A stretch of DNA of 64,000 bases from Colletes latitarsis. Taxonomy: Eukaryota; Arthropoda; Insecta; Hymenoptera; Colletidae. Under the pieces are notes generated by a model. That model was not told where the DNA came from and ran no database searches. It worked only from the letters and a program-made list of their open reading frames with translations. Below are positions 12,014-23,443 of the stretch, piece after piece (the first letter of the stretch is position 1; every line of letters starts with the position of its first letter). The stretch is taken from assembly GCF_051014445.1 (NCBI RefSeq), contig NC_135143.1, forward strand, positions 7,812,001 to 7,876,000. The letters run 5' to 3'. The translations under genes were made by a program, and so were the position numbers.

Positions 12014-13440
12014 TATATAATACGAAAATGAAATAAGAAAATAGTTTCTACGATAAAAATTGTAAAGTTTACAATCCTGAACGGAACAATCAACGTATTA
12101 TACATCACTATGATTATAATATCAGTAATAAACTAACACTATCGCTATCGCTGACTATTTAATTTAAAAATAATTTAATAATATTCTACGTATTCAACAT
12201 TAATGTTAATTAAGAAATAAAACAAAAGTAATAATAATTGACAAATTATACGTGATCGTAAACTTGTTATTAAAATCATACCGCAAAACAAAATATTAGG
12301 AGCAAAAAGATTTGAATGTTAAACAACTTCATCTTATGAGAGTTGTGTTAAAGAAAAACTGTTGTATTCTGAATGCGCCTTTATTTATACTCGTTACGGT
12401 GCTATTATAATTTTTATCTTAAATCAGAAAACTACATTTGTGCGGTAACATTTCCTGTAATCTTTCAGTCATAATAATTGTTATGTTTGCTTAATTGTAA
12501 CATAATTCTAGGACAATTGTGAAAATACGCATTAATTTCTTTGTCATACAATTTATTCTCAGTAAATACACATTCCTCTGACGCATCGAAATATTTTCAC
12601 AAGAAAAGGAAATTACACTTTAATTTGGTTTTGTTTTTACATTTTCAAATATCATCATTTACAGCTATAAATTGATGTATAAAATGTGAAAAATTTACAA
12701 TTCCAAAAATAATGTTATTAATCTTACTGTGCTTTCCATTAATTATTTTTCAATTTTTTACATCTCATTGTATGTAATTACAATTGCAACATATAATTAT
12801 GTTGTTACAAAGTTTCTACTTTGGCATCAATGAATTCTTAATTGGATTATAAAATAAATTAAGATTTAATTGTAATTACTCGTTCAAATTTGTCAAGCTA
12901 CATAATTATTAATTTTTTACTATATTTTGTATGGTTATAGGGCTATATTAATGAGGTTAAAACATTTACTTAGGTAGTAAAACAGAATTAAGTTGTGGAT
13001 CATAGGGCTGAAATTTAAAATAATATTTTGAATTAGCCAATCAAAGCTCAATACAGTCCTTGTGCCTTTTCGTTTTTAAATTTTTTAATCAGAGGTGTTG
13101 TAAGTTAATAACAGTTGCTTGAATGCTTTAGCGACATTGAAAGATGACATTGCAAAAAGCACCTTTAAGTAATTATAATCAAATTATACAAAATTTATGT
13201 AATACTATATTATCGAAACAATTTTTAATTCCATCTTTATTTAAATGTTAATTTATTATTTCAACCTGATTAGTATTAGTAACGTACGATATATATTATT
13301 ACGCAAATGGTCTATGAAAATGATTCATGTATGTAATATGCAATGAAAAATTAGTAATATTTTATATTCAAATATGTAAACAGAAAGTTCTGATATATGT
13401 TTAACTCTGTTGATAGCCAAAAATGTGGTATCAATTAATT
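12014..13440. other. AT-rich intergenic DNA
   Basis: I see no coding region, RNA gene or clear repeat in this stretch; open frames are short and composition-driven. Confidence 0.5.
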
Positions 13441-13451
13441 ATAATAAAACA

Positions 13452-13590
13452 TATCGATATTAAAGTCGAGATGTACTAGTTAAAAGCCGATAATCGATAT
13501 AGAAACGATGTCTTAGCATTTGCATGCAATGATTTGCAATCTATATAGATAGAAGCAGGCAGAGTGCGAGTTGCGAGCGAATTTCTGGAA
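13452..13590 (+). promoter_or_regulatory. Candidate promoter elements of the FKBP gene
   Basis: A perfect DRE-type octamer TATCGATA lies at 13452-13459, and a second ATCGATAT at about 13493-13500. TTCTGGAA at 13583-13590, preceded by GAA, resembles part of a heat-shock element. The GC-richer stretch at about 13555-13640 could be the first non-coding exon. These are short motifs in AT-rich DNA and one or more could be chance. Confidence 0.3.
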
Positions 13591-14155
13591 TCATCTATGT
13601 GAATTTAAACGGACGCTTACAGTGTACACATAAAACGTTATTTTATTACTGAAATATTACACACGAACATAAAAGATGTACGTATTTTTTAATTGTATTA
13701 TGAATTAAGAAATATATTTGTATTAATATTCTTGCTTTCTATATTAATACGTTTGTTAACCGTATTAAAATTATTTTCATTGAAAAGCGAATGATAGAAA
13801 TTACTTTATTATGTTTTTTCTTCTCTGTATTTTGAATAACAAATTGTTATCTATTTTATATTTATTTTTCAATTGTTTTTATTGCCATATTCATTATTTG
13901 CGGTAGAGTAAAATACTACGAAAAAAATAAATTATTATACAAGACCATAAAAGCGACAACCAACTAACCCAGAAATTTTTCATATACGAGTTAGTGAAAT
14001 AAAATTAATGTAAGTTTACGAGTTTCTGAAAACATCGTATTTTTACATGTGATATCACTATATAGACCTTACTAATGTAAATGTTGTAAATGATTAATGC
14101 AAAGAATGTTGTTCAATAATCATGTTCATGCTTAGTTTGAAGCGACAATATCAGA

Positions 14156-16042
14156 ATGGCAGAAGTGGACATATCTCCCAAGAAGGATGGAGGTGTATTG
14201 AAGGAAATTATTAAGGAAGGTATTGGAGATGATACTCCACCACCTAGAAGCAATGTAAAAGTACATTACACTGGTACCTTGTTGGATGGAACAATATTTG
14301 ATTCAAGCAAAGTCCGTAATAGTCCATTTGAATTTGAATTAAAAAAAAGAAACGTCATCAAAGCTTGGGATATTGGGGTGGCTACAATGAAAAAAGGTGA
14401 AGTTGCGCTATTAACTTGTGCTCCTGAATATGCGTATGGAAAGGTTGGTAATCCACCTAAAATTCCACAAAACGCAACACTTAAGTTTGAAGTAAGTTAC
14501 TGTTTAATCCAGTTAACTTAATCAAATAATTATTCTTGTTCAATATTGCATGTACATTGTTTATGTCCTTGCTTCAGATTGAAGTAATCGATTGGACAGG
14601 AGAAGATTTAAGTCCTGACAGAGATGGAAGTATCGAAAGGTACCAAATTATAGAAGGAAAAGACAATAAGACACCACAGAGTGAAGCTTTAGTAAATGGT
14701 AAGTGTAATTGTACGATGTTTGACTTTTAATATGATTGATACTTAAGATTAATTTTTGTTTTTTTTTACAGTACATTTAACAGGAAAGTATAATGATAAA
14801 GTATTCGAAGACAGAGATGTTCAATTCTCTCTTGGAGAAGGAGAGTTATGTAATATTATAAGTGGTGTGGAGAAAGCTTTAGAATCCTTCAGTACTGGAG
14901 AAAAATCAAGACTTATAATTAAGAGCAAACATGCATTTGGAAATGCGGGAAAACCAGAATTTGATATTCCACCAAATGCAACTGTGGAATATGAAGTAGA
15001 GTTGAAAAGCTTTGAAAAAGTAATTATTTTAGTAAAGACTAAACAATAAGTTGAAAATATTTTATCTTAACTAACATTTTTTATATGCGTTTCAGGGTGT
15101 AGAATGTTGGTTATTAAACAATCCTGGAATTATAGAGCAAGCAAAGATTTATAAAGAGAAAGGAACAACTTACTTCAAAGGAAACATGTACAATTTAGCT
15201 ATTAAAATGTATGAAAAGGTCATTTCGTGTCTGGAGTTTGTAGATTCTCCTGAAAACACCACAATTTCTGAAACAAAAAATAGCCTTATTTTATCTGCTC
15301 ACTTAAACCTTGCTCTATGTTACTTGAAACTAGATCAAAACTTTGAAGCAAAAGATTCGTGTAATAAAGCTCTAGCGTTAAGTCCCCAAAATGAAAAAGC
15401 ACTGTTCAGAAGAGGACAAGCCTACCTTGGACTAGCATCGCCCGAAATTGCAATTAAAGATTTTCAAGAAGTTTTGAAAATAAATCAAAAAAATACAGCA
15501 GCTGCCACACAAATTGGAATTTGTAGTAATCTTATTAAGAAACAGTTGGTAAAAGAAAAAAAATTATATGCAAATATGTTTGACAAATTTGCTCAAGAAG
15601 ATAAACAGGTTTGTGGAAAACAACAATAACCTTACTTTATACTGATGACAAACATTTAATTTTTCATTAGTGCACATTTATTTAATGTTTAGTTCTTCGT
15701 TATATAATTTTAATAATTTACAGTTTGCTTTTGTTTGTATTATATAATAAATAAACCATATAATAAATAATATTGTTGATTTAACTTACATATGACCAAT
15801 ATATACTTAAAAACTAGTCTTCTATTTCGTTGTCGCACAATATAGTTTATCATACTTTGTTATTAATGTCACAGAAGGAGGAGAAAGAGATGCAAGCGCA
15901 ACCAGATGTAATGAACGTGGCTCTAGGTGAATGGGGGCAAGAAGAACGACCTGGAGGTAGAGATGCAACTGCTTTTGAAAAGGAGAATCCTAACATACTT
16001 ATGCTCAATGCTAATGGTACTGGTGAATTTCAGGATATGTGA
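14156..16042 (+). CDS. Fkbp59: FKBP52/FKBP59-type peptidyl-prolyl isomerase with TPR repeats
   Basis: This large immunophilin is a cytosolic co-chaperone that binds Hsp90 through its TPR domain and carries FKBP (prolyl isomerase) domains. Five exons, 14156-14491, 14578-14698, 14772-15019, 15096-15608 and 15875-16042, join in matching phase into 461 residues. The first FKBP domain (about 30-118) has VHYTGTLLDGTIFDSS, KAWDIGVATMKKGE and the YAYG tyrosine. The usual GKGEVI segment reads KKRNVI, so one ligand-pocket glutamate is replaced. The second FKBP domain (about 153-235) lacks the pocket tryptophan, as in FKBP52. Three TPR-like repeats follow (about 250-400), including LNLALCYLKL and KALFRRGQAYLGL. 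The C-terminal tail is acidic and Asn-rich. AATAAA lies at 16238-16243. The initiating ATG precedes the conserved N-terminus, so the start is likely right. Confidence 0.92.
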
Positions 16043-17286
16043 AAAACTCTTTCTTTTCCTTGCACTGCCCCCATTTTTAACTGCCAATGATTTGAAACAT
16101 CATCAATTATTATTTTCTAATGCCTTCTAAGTCATTATTTTCATAAAATATCACATAAATGATTATTAGTATTCTATGACATACGATACAGCCTAGTCAT
16201 CAAATTTCATATCTCATGCAAGTCATGAATTTTATTAAATAAAACTTCTATCTTCAGTGTATTCGTGTTTTCTATAAGCTGAAATCGTTTATAATAATAA
16301 AAAGATTACAATAAAGTTTATCACTATGATACGTTTATTTTATACTATTAGTTAGTGTATTTAATAATAACGTACATTTAAAATTGTAATGCTTTTATTA
16401 ACAATACTACAAGAATCTGCATACATACATACATACTTCTTGAATAAGTAACATCCTTTGTTTATTTTTTAGCAAACATCTGCAATACAGATTATTATTA
16501 TTATTATATACTAAGTATGCAACAAAACATGTTGATTATATTTTTATATGTTATTTTGCTTAATTAATGAAATTCCAAATTAATGAAAAACCAACACTTT
16601 TGATTATAAAAAAAAACTTATGAAGCAGTAAAGTCTAAACCCTAAGTAGGTCACTTGAAAATCCAAGTGTCATTTCCTTTGTGGTATAAACTGCACAGTG
16701 CTAAAGTTGCTAAAGTTCATTCAAATGTAATTTCCTAGTTAAAATGCAAAGTTCATAATTTTACAAAATACCAGTTAAGAACTACTGCTTTACAGGATTC
16801 TTCCCTCTAAATCTTGTACAATGTTAGAAAACAATAAAATAGTATCTGTGATTCTTAAATAAATATAACCAACAAAATCTGTAAAGTAATATTTATTAAA
16901 CGAATGTTTACGTATTTCTGGTAAGACAATTACAGGATATCCCCCTATTTATTACAAAATTTTAGATATGTATTCATAAAAGTGTGTATAGATAGGAAAA
17001 ATAATCAGAAATTAACTAATATGCATTATGTTTAGTCTTTGTTCGTTGTTAAACCGTAGCCGAATTCGAAATTGTAACTTGCAACCAGTGTGACTAGATT
17101 TGGTATAACTGAGTACATCGATAGCAATACTAAACCCGATTCGGGTTTAGTCATAACCCGATTCAACGAGAACTGGCAGGAAATATAAACAAAAAGTTCA
17201 CGTGACACATGCTCTCTTTCTTGATTCTCCGAAGCTACCCGAAGTAACTTCGGACCGTCTGTCTCATGGGAGTCGAGAGAGCCTCC
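16043..17286. other. FKBP 3' UTR and intergenic DNA
   Basis: The first about 220 bases are the probable 3' UTR with a poly(A) signal at 16238. The rest is AT-rich without a gene. From about 17200 it enters a repeat whose reversed relative lies at about 25690-25780 (shared CTCTCTCGACTCCCA and GAAAGAGAGCATGTGTCA read on the opposite strand). Confidence 0.5.
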
Positions 17287-17600
17287 CAAGTTTGCGTGGA
17301 ATAGTTCGTTATTTTCAACGATAGATGGCGCTTATTTTCGACCTCAAACCCTCTGGTGCTAAAACGCCCAAGTTTGTAGTGGAATAGTTCATTATTTTCA
17401 ACGCTAGATGCCGCTTATTTATCGACCTCTGGCCCTCTGGTGCTAAAACACCCAAGTTTGTCGTGGAATAGTTTGCTATTTTCAACGATAGATGGCGCTT
17501 ATTTTTCGACCTCAAACCCCCTGGTGCTAAAACGCCCAAGTTTGTCGTGGAATAGTTCGTTATTTTCAACGCTAGATGGCACTTATTTATCGACCTCTAT
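17287..17600 (+). repeat. Tandem satellite, about 84-bp unit, left array
   Basis: Four units begin at CAAGTTTG at 17287, 17369, 17453 and 17537, a spacing of 82-84 bases. Each holds GTGGAATAGTTC, then CGMTAGATGSCGCTTATTT, CGACCTC and CTGGTGCTAAAACGCCCAAG. The matching array in reverse orientation lies at 23478-23830 on the other side of the retrotransposon. Open frames here are just the satellite read through. Confidence 0.9.
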
Positions 17601-17835
17601 GGCAGACTTTGTGCCAAATTAAATAGAGACGTTAATTAAACATTAAACATTGAACATTTATTAACAACAAATGTATATGAGCTTGTACATCGAGAGCTTG
17701 TGGTAGACTGAATTCAAACTTTTATTTTAATTAATAAAAAAGAATAAATATCAAACAGGTGAAATAAATATATAAATCTTCTTCACCAACAGTAACTCGT
17801 AAAATCCTAATTTCCGCAAGTTTGTATAGATGCCT
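17601..17835. other. AT-rich spacer left of the LINE
   Basis: About 235 bases without a gene. Before the LINE inserted, this spacer directly joined the two satellite arrays. Confidence 0.5.
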
Positions 17836-17849
17836 CCAGAATCATTATT
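17836..17849. repeat. Target-site duplication, copy at the LINE 3' end
   Basis: CCAGAATCATTATT here is identical to 23444-23457. It directly abuts the poly(T) run that is the element's poly(A) tail read on the plus strand. The last two T are shared between duplication and tail. Confidence 0.92.
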
Positions 17850-18049
17850 TTTTTTTTTTTTTTTTTTTATTAACGACAGCTAAGCCTCTCTCAGGCTTAT
17901 GTGTCCCTTTGGTTGATACATTGCTTATACATTGTTTTTAATGTTTTAGTAATTGCACTTATGAATGTATGTACATGCCTTGAAGTATTAGCCTACTTAG
18001 CCTAGTCAGTCTTAGATTATTTGTACTTATTTTACTACTTATGTCTAGA

Positions 18050-21000
18050 TTATAATAACAGTCTATGGTGGAGTAGGAACGCATCAATAATAAGGAGCGC
18101 CTTAATATTGGGTTGTTGTAAATATGTTTGAATACGGTGAGGTGGTTTCCAGGTGTTATATTCTAGGTCTCTTGTCATGTTTTCCCTCTGCTCTTTCGTC
18201 AGGGGGCAGTCCCACAGAATGTGATTTAGGGTCTGCTCACTATACCCGCAGGTGCAGGCCGAGCTTGCAGTGATGTGGCACCTTGCGAGAGAAGCAGCAA
18301 GATTGTAGTGACCAGCCCGAGTTCTGTTTACCCAGACTGTGGTCCGTCTTGGGAGTCTCGTGTTATAAAACCAGGGGTGTCTTGATCTGTGGTAAAATTC
18401 TCTGAAAAATAGGGTCCCTTTATAGATTCCCTGCGCTTTCCACTCCTCCTCTGAAATACGGTCAATTTTCTCTTTTATGTGTTGTGTGATGTCTGTGTAT
18501 GGGATGCAGCAGTTTGATGGGGAGAATGAGGCAGTTTTGGCAAGTGAGTCAGCAAGCTCATTGCCTTCAATTCCGCTGTGCGAGGGAACCCACATGAGTG
18601 TGATCTCCCCCTTTTTTGTTTTTTCACTGAAAGTTTTGAGTCCTTGTTTGATTTCTGCTATATATTTGTTGGATTGAGGTGTGAGCGGAACTTTTTGCAG
18701 ACTTTGTACCAAACTGAGCGAGTCAGTGCATATTAAATATGACTTTGTCGGGTTTCTGAGCGCATATTTCACTGCCATTTTCATGGCTGCACATTCTGCC
18801 GTGAAGACGGAGGCAGACTTTGGAAGTGTCGTGGCTTCGCTGTAGCTGTTTTGTGGCACGACGCAGGCGGCGCCAACAGCGGGGCTATCCTCCGATTTGG
18901 ACCCATCAGTAAACATCGCTATGTGGTTTCTAAAGAAGGTATTTATGATATCCAAAAAGACTTCTGCCGCTCTTGCAGTGGTTTGAAGAGATCTGGAAAG
19001 GGAGGTGGCTATTTCTGGCTGAAATACAAGTGTGGAGTAGTCTGTTGTGTTAGGTAGAAAGTCAGGTAGAATATCTATGAGAGGTATAAAGTCTTCTATT
19101 GCTTTTAGGCTTCTTACTAGAGGTCTGTCCTTATGTGGGTGCGGGTTACTTCTACGCTGCTGCATTCTGTAGACCTCGCAGAATTGCAATGCAATGCTGA
19201 GGAAGGGGTGTGAGCTGTTCGAGATATATTTAGTGAGGTACTTGGCCCCTAGGAAAGTAGCTCTGTCTTTTAGATAGGCTATTTTGGTTTCTGCCATTAT
19301 TACGTTTTTTGGAGTTGAGATTCTGTATCCCATTGCAATTCTTAAGGCACTGCTTTGGATGCACTCTAACTGTCCTCTCGTCTTCTTATCGCGTGGATAG
19401 TACCACATGATGCCGTACTCTATTTTGGCACGTATTAGTGATCTGTAAATCATAAGTAGGGTTTCAGGATCACACCCCCACCATGTTCCTCTCAGAAATT
19501 TTAGTATATTTAGCATTTTGGAGCCTTGAACGAGGATTTTTTGTGTGTGTGCCTTGAAATTTAGGTGCTGGTCAATATATACTCCTAGAAATCTTGCTGC
19601 CGGTTTACTTGTTATGGTATGGTCGTCTATGGAAATATCAGTCTGTAGAGGTCTCGCTGGGGAGTTGTTGAATGATAATATTTCTGTTTTGGCCAGTGAA
19701 AGCTGTAGTCCTATTTTCTCCAGATTGTTTTTTATAGTAGTGATGGCTTCTGTCAGTCGTTCTTTGGCACTTTGAAATACGGTGTCCTGTGTGACTATTG
19801 CAATATCATCTGCATATTGGGTGATGAACACACTCTCGTGGAGGTTGTCCATGATGCTCCCTGTGTACAGGTTAAAGAGCAGGGGACTGAGAACCCCCCC
19901 CCCCTGAGGGACGCCTTTGTATACTTTCAGATTCTTGAAGTTTTTTTCCAGGTATTCGTTTCCAATGAAGCTAGTTCTTCTCTCATACATCCACTGTGAA
20001 ATAAAATGCAGAGTGTTGCCCTTAATATTATGTTCTGCAAGTTTATGAAGGAGGATGCTTCTTTGCACGTTGTCAAATGCACTGCTGACATCCAAGAGTG
20101 CTGCAAGGGTATATTTTTTCGTCCGGTGTCCTATGTCTGCTAATGTGGTGAGTATACCTATGTTGTCGAGACAAGAGCGACCTTTTCTGAAACCAGATTG
20201 ATAGTTAGGAAGGATTTTATTGTATTCGCACCACCAGTGTAGCCTATTGTTGATAAGTCTTTCAAAGAGTTTGCAAGGATTGGAGGAGAGAGCGATTGGT
20301 CTTAGACTGTTGCTGTTTGGTTTAGGTATTAGGAGTGTATGGGATTCTTTCCAGTCCTCCGGCACGAGCTGGTGTCGAAAGAGTTCGTTGAAAATGTCAA
20401 GCAGGAGCAGTTTGCATCTGGTTGACAGGTGATTGATCATTGTGTACTCAATTCGGTCTGGGCCTGGAGCAGACGCCTCTTTGCATTGACTAGCTGCAAG
20501 TAGAAATTCCGTGAAGTTGAAGGGTTGGTCAAGAAATATGTTTTCGGCTGGGCTGTAGTCATCCGGAGGTCTATCTGGAACCCATGGTGGACATAGTTTC
20601 TGAACGGCAGCATCCTCGTTTATCCTTATCTGCTCACCTGATACGTCTGAGGCAGTCGCGTTCACCCATCTGTTTTTAAAGTTTTTAACTATTCTCCAGA
20701 GATAGGATAGATTGGTTCTATGGCTTAGGCTGGCTGCAAAGTCCATGAATGACTGCCTTTTCTTGCTCTTCAGAACCCTTCTGGTGACAGCGACTTGTTT
20801 TTTGTAGCTGACCCAGTCTTGCAAATTTAACGTGTGTCGCCACTTTTTTAGGGCTGCCTTCCTTAGTCTGACGGCCTTGTCGCATTCTACGTCCCACCAT
20901 TTGGCAGGGTTGCTGCGGTGAAAACGTGCTGCTCTTTTTGCTGGGGTATGGTTGATCGTCGCTTGTTTCACGTGGTTGAAAAAAATGTTGTATTTTAGGA

Positions 21001-21799
21001 GTGCGTTAAGAGAGTCAAACTCCTGACTTAGGAAAAAGGGGAAATGAGAATCCATTTCCTCCTTATACCCTTCCCAGTTGGTTCTGATTGAGGAAATTTT
21101 ATTGCTTTTGGGTCTGTAGATTGCCTTTTGTATATTGATTTGACAGCTAATTGGGAAGTGGTCTGAACCGTATGCGTCTTCTAGTTGTTTTGCTTGGATG
21201 AGGTATGTTATTTCCGGATTTGTGACGATCAAATCTAGATTGTTGCTATATTGATTAAAGCCACCGATGTGGGATTGACTGTCTACGTTGTGGATTACTA
21301 GGTTGTGGTCGCTAATAAGTTTAAATAGTTTTTCTCCTGAGGAATTGGTGTCCTGACAGTTCCACATAGGGTGATGGGCATTATAGTCACCTCCGATGAC
21401 AAAGCTTCCTCTGCTGGCTAGCCTTTGGAGGAACTGGTCCCAATCCTTGTAGGGGAGGTTGTCATAAGGTGGTCTGTAACAGGCCGCTATTGTCAGTTCT
21501 GTAGAAAGGTTAGTGATTTGGATGACTAGTGTCTCTGTGCTTCGATCCTTGCATTCAATGTCCCTTAGTGTGTTGAATTGAAGGTTGTCTCTGACAAGCA
21601 GGGCCACACCACCACCTCTGCGACTGCCTGCTCTGTCTTTCCTTATCGTTGTAAAATTCTTTTTCTTCAGTGCATGGTTTTCCCTGAGCCAGGTCTCTAC
21701 TAGAATTATGACGTCGTAGTCATTGATAATTCTATCGAGATCGTTGGTCTTATTTAATATGCTTCTGCAATTCCACAATAGAATTCTGAGATGATCCAT
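18050..21799 (-). CDS. LINE ORF2: endonuclease, reverse transcriptase, RNase H
   Basis: The 1249-residue polyprotein carries out target-primed reverse transcription. An apurinic-type endonuclease domain fills about residues 1-225 (WNCRSILNK, VETWL, GGDYNAHHPMW, GSDHFPI). The reverse transcriptase (about 430-760) shows QSGFRKGRSCLDNI, LLDVSSAFDNV, GVPQGGGVLSPLLFNLYTG and the catalytic YADD at residues 662-665. An RNase H domain begins near residue 962 with the first catalytic Asp at 965 (MFTDGSK), then TAECAAM, CTDSLSLVQSL and WVPSHSGIEGNELADSLAK. A Cys/His cluster (CTCG, HILWDC) lies near the C-terminus. All expected catalytic residues appear present, and there is no stop or frameshift. The start overlaps the end of ORF1, so translation probably relies on reinitiation or readthrough coupling. 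Confidence 0.95.
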   Translation of the reverse strand: MDHLRILLWNCRSILNKTNDLDRIINDYDVIILVETWLRENHALKKKNFTTIRKDRAGSRRGGGVALLVRDNLQFNTLRDIECKDRSTETLVIQITNLSTELTIAACYRPPYDNLPYKDWDQFLQRLASRGSFVIGGDYNAHHPMWNCQDTNSSGEKLFKLISDHNLVIHNVDSQSHIGGFNQYSNNLDLIVTNPEITYLIQAKQLEDAYGSDHFPISCQINIQKAIYRPKSNKISSIRTNWEGYKEEMDSHFPFFLSQEFDSLNALLKYNIFFNHVKQATINHTPAKRAARFHRSNPAKWWDVECDKAVRLRKAALKKWRHTLNLQDWVSYKKQVAVTRRVLKSKKRQSFMDFAASLSHRTNLSYLWRIVKNFKNRWVNATASDVSGEQIRINEDAAVQKLCPPWVPDRPPDDYSPAENIFLDQPFNFTEFLLAASQCKEASAPGPDRIEYTMINHLSTRCKLLLLDIFNELFRHQLVPEDWKESHTLLIPKPNSNSLRPIALSSNPCKLFERLINNRLHWWCEYNKILPNYQSGFRKGRSCLDNIGILTTLADIGHRTKKYTLAALLDVSSAFDNVQRSILLHKLAEHNIKGNTLHFISQWMYERRTSFIGNEYLEKNFKNLKVYKGVPQGGGVLSPLLFNLYTGSIMDNLHESVFITQYADDIAIVTQDTVFQSAKERLTEAITTIKNNLEKIGLQLSLAKTEILSFNNSPARPLQTDISIDDHTITSKPAARFLGVYIDQHLNFKAHTQKILVQGSKMLNILKFLRGTWWGCDPETLLMIYRSLIRAKIEYGIMWYYPRDKKTRGQLECIQSSALRIAMGYRISTPKNVIMAETKIAYLKDRATFLGAKYLTKYISNSSHPFLSIALQFCEVYRMQQRRSNPHPHKDRPLVRSLKAIEDFIPLIDILPDFLPNTTDYSTLVFQPEIATSLSRSLQTTARAAEVFLDIINTFFRNHIAMFTDGSKSEDSPAVGAACVVPQNSYSEATTLPKSASVFTAECAAMKMAVKYALRNPTKSYLICTDSLSLVQSLQKVPLTPQSNKYIAEIKQGLKTFSEKTKKGEITLMWVPSHSGIEGNELADSLAKTASFSPSNCCIPYTDITQHIKEKIDRISEEEWKAQGIYKGTLFFREFYHRSRHPWFYNTRLPRRTTVWVNRTRAGHYNLAASLARCHITASSACTCGYSEQTLNHILWDCPLTKEQRENMTRDLEYNTWKPPHRIQTYLQQPNIKALLIIDAFLLHHRLLL

Positions 21800-23318
21800 T
21801 GTTGTTTTTGATCTTCGCTGATCCTTTGTACTGCTTTAGGTTAAGAGTGGAGTGTGATTTTGGCATTACGGTAGGTGAGGTTGATAGCTGGTTCTTTAGA
21901 GAGTCGATTCTTACAGGATTGGAGGACGTTGGTGAGGTTTTTACCTTGATTGGTTCCGTGCGCTTTAGGCTTACGAGTTTTTGGAAATTCAAGCCGCTGG
22001 TAGCAGCTCTTACCTCAGGTATGTTTTCTTTGTCTTGTTGCTCAGTGTTATTCGAGCTATGGATACTAGTTTTGGCTTTGCTACTTTTTATATTAGATTT
22101 TCCTTGTGTCCATGGTGTGTTTGTAGGAAGGGGCCTGCATTGGCCGCCAAAAGATTTGAGGTGAAATTGTTTATTCTGTGATATTTCTTTGAGTTGGGGA
22201 AAGCTGGCTGCAGTTTCTGGAAAAAATGGAGAAGTACTTGCCTGTTTGACGGTGTGCTTAGATCTAAGAGAGTCAAGGGGCTCGTCGACTAGTTCTTTGG
22301 CCTCCCAGAAGCCCAGGCTGTCGTAGGCCATGATTTCTTTAATCTTTTTGTTTTTAAGGTAGTTGGGGCACGACTGATCAAAAGTTCTATGATCTCCTTT
22401 GCAATGGTGGCATACACTCTCTTGGGAGGTAATGGGGCACTCATGTCTGTCTTCTGTGGCTTGCTGGCCGCAATCTCTGCATATTTTATGACCTCTGCAA
22501 AACTTGGTGGAATGACCGTACCTGAGGCAGTTCCAACAGGTTTTGATGGGTTCTACATATGTGTGAACTTTGACATTATAGAGACCGAACAACTTAATGT
22601 AGTCTGGGATTCTCACACCCTCAAACGTTACCAAGATGGTCTCGGAGGGGGTCCATTCCCATGCTTGGGTTTCTTTGTTGACGATTTTTCTGTTCATCCG
22701 GTGGGCTTTTAAGATTCGGCAGGGTGAGATGGACTGCTCCATGAACTCCTCCATGGTGACATCCGTTGGAACACCTCTGACAAGACCTGTTTTTTCGATT
22801 TTGAATTTGGGAATGAACGTTTGAAATCCTTCATTGGCTAGTGAATTATTGAGCACAAAGTCATTCGCGAGGTCTTTATTCGGAAATTTGAGTTCAACAC
22901 CTGCTGGGCCTCTTGATTTCAGGTCAATTGCCCCAGCTTTGAGAGAGCTCACCGCCCTTGCGATGAAAATGAGGTTATGTGCCTTTGTGTTTACAGACCT
23001 TTCCTTTGAGATTTTTATTTCTACTGTGGCGGTCCCTTGGTGATTTCCAGGATATAGGTTCGGTGTAACGTTTGACCTGGGGCCAGTGTTTACTAATATT
23101 TTTTTTTTCTCTTCGCTGGGTGTAGGATCAGCGTCAATAGGAACTTTACGTTTCAATGCAGCACTGTGCTTCCGTGGCTCCTTTCCGGGGCCTGCTTTCC
23201 CCCTCCATGTTGGCGGGTCGACGTCCATGATGGCGTCGTTTCTATGATTCCCCAAGCCCAGAGGGCTTAGGAATGAAAAACTCCCCTTATCCTGAATAGA
23301 CTCTATTCTGTGCACCAA
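21750..23318 (-). CDS. LINE ORF1: gag-like nucleic-acid-binding protein
   Basis: This 522-residue protein should package the element RNA. Residues around 262-318 contain three zinc-knuckle motifs: a classic CX2CX4HX4C (CWNCLRYGHSTKFC), then CRDCGQQATEDRHEC and CHHCKGDHRTFDQSC. A gag-like central region precedes them (FEGVRIPDYIKLFGLYNVKV). The C-terminal half is Ser/Thr/Asn/Lys-rich and probably disordered. A second in-frame ATG at 23228 (MDVDPPTWRGK) could also be the start. The frame is intact. Confidence 0.92.
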   Translation of the reverse strand: MVHRIESIQDKGSFSFLSPLGLGNHRNDAIMDVDPPTWRGKAGPGKEPRKHSAALKRKVPIDADPTPSEEKKKILVNTGPRSNVTPNLYPGNHQGTATVEIKISKERSVNTKAHNLIFIARAVSSLKAGAIDLKSRGPAGVELKFPNKDLANDFVLNNSLANEGFQTFIPKFKIEKTGLVRGVPTDVTMEEFMEQSISPCRILKAHRMNRKIVNKETQAWEWTPSETILVTFEGVRIPDYIKLFGLYNVKVHTYVEPIKTCWNCLRYGHSTKFCRGHKICRDCGQQATEDRHECPITSQESVCHHCKGDHRTFDQSCPNYLKNKKIKEIMAYDSLGFWEAKELVDEPLDSLRSKHTVKQASTSPFFPETAASFPQLKEISQNKQFHLKSFGGQCRPLPTNTPWTQGKSNIKSSKAKTSIHSSNNTEQQDKENIPEVRAATSGLNFQKLVSLKRTEPIKVKTSPTSSNPVRIDSLKNQLSTSPTVMPKSHSTLNLKQYKGSAKIKNNNGSSQNSIVELQKHIK

Positions 23319-23443
23319 TTTAACCGTGAAAATACTCCTCCCCCTTGCCTCCAGACGTGGCGAGTCACAAAGTGTACTTTTTGAGTATCTTAATTAAAAT
23401 AATCAGGAAACACAGACACAAACTCTGGCACGCGTGCAATGAA

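Larger units (their letters stand above)
17848..23443 (-). mobile_element. Full-length non-LTR retrotransposon (I/LOA/R1-like, with RNase H)
   Basis: The element is about 5.6 kb on the minus strand. It has a 5' UTR of about 125 bases (23319-23443), ORF1 (21750-23318), ORF2 (18050-21799) overlapping ORF1 by 50 bases in another frame, a 3' UTR of about 180 bases and a 21-base poly(A) tail (poly(T) at 17848-17868). It is flanked by a perfect 14-bp duplication. ORF2 has endonuclease, reverse transcriptase and RNase H domains, which points to the I group of clades rather than Jockey. Both frames are intact, so the insertion is recent and possibly still competent. Confidence 0.93.

Noticed and set aside
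18477..20432. Several plus-strand frames of 66-76 codons
   Set aside because: They are antisense shadows of the LINE ORF2.
21799..23043. Plus-strand frames of 62-121 codons
   Set aside because: Antisense shadows of the LINE ORF1.
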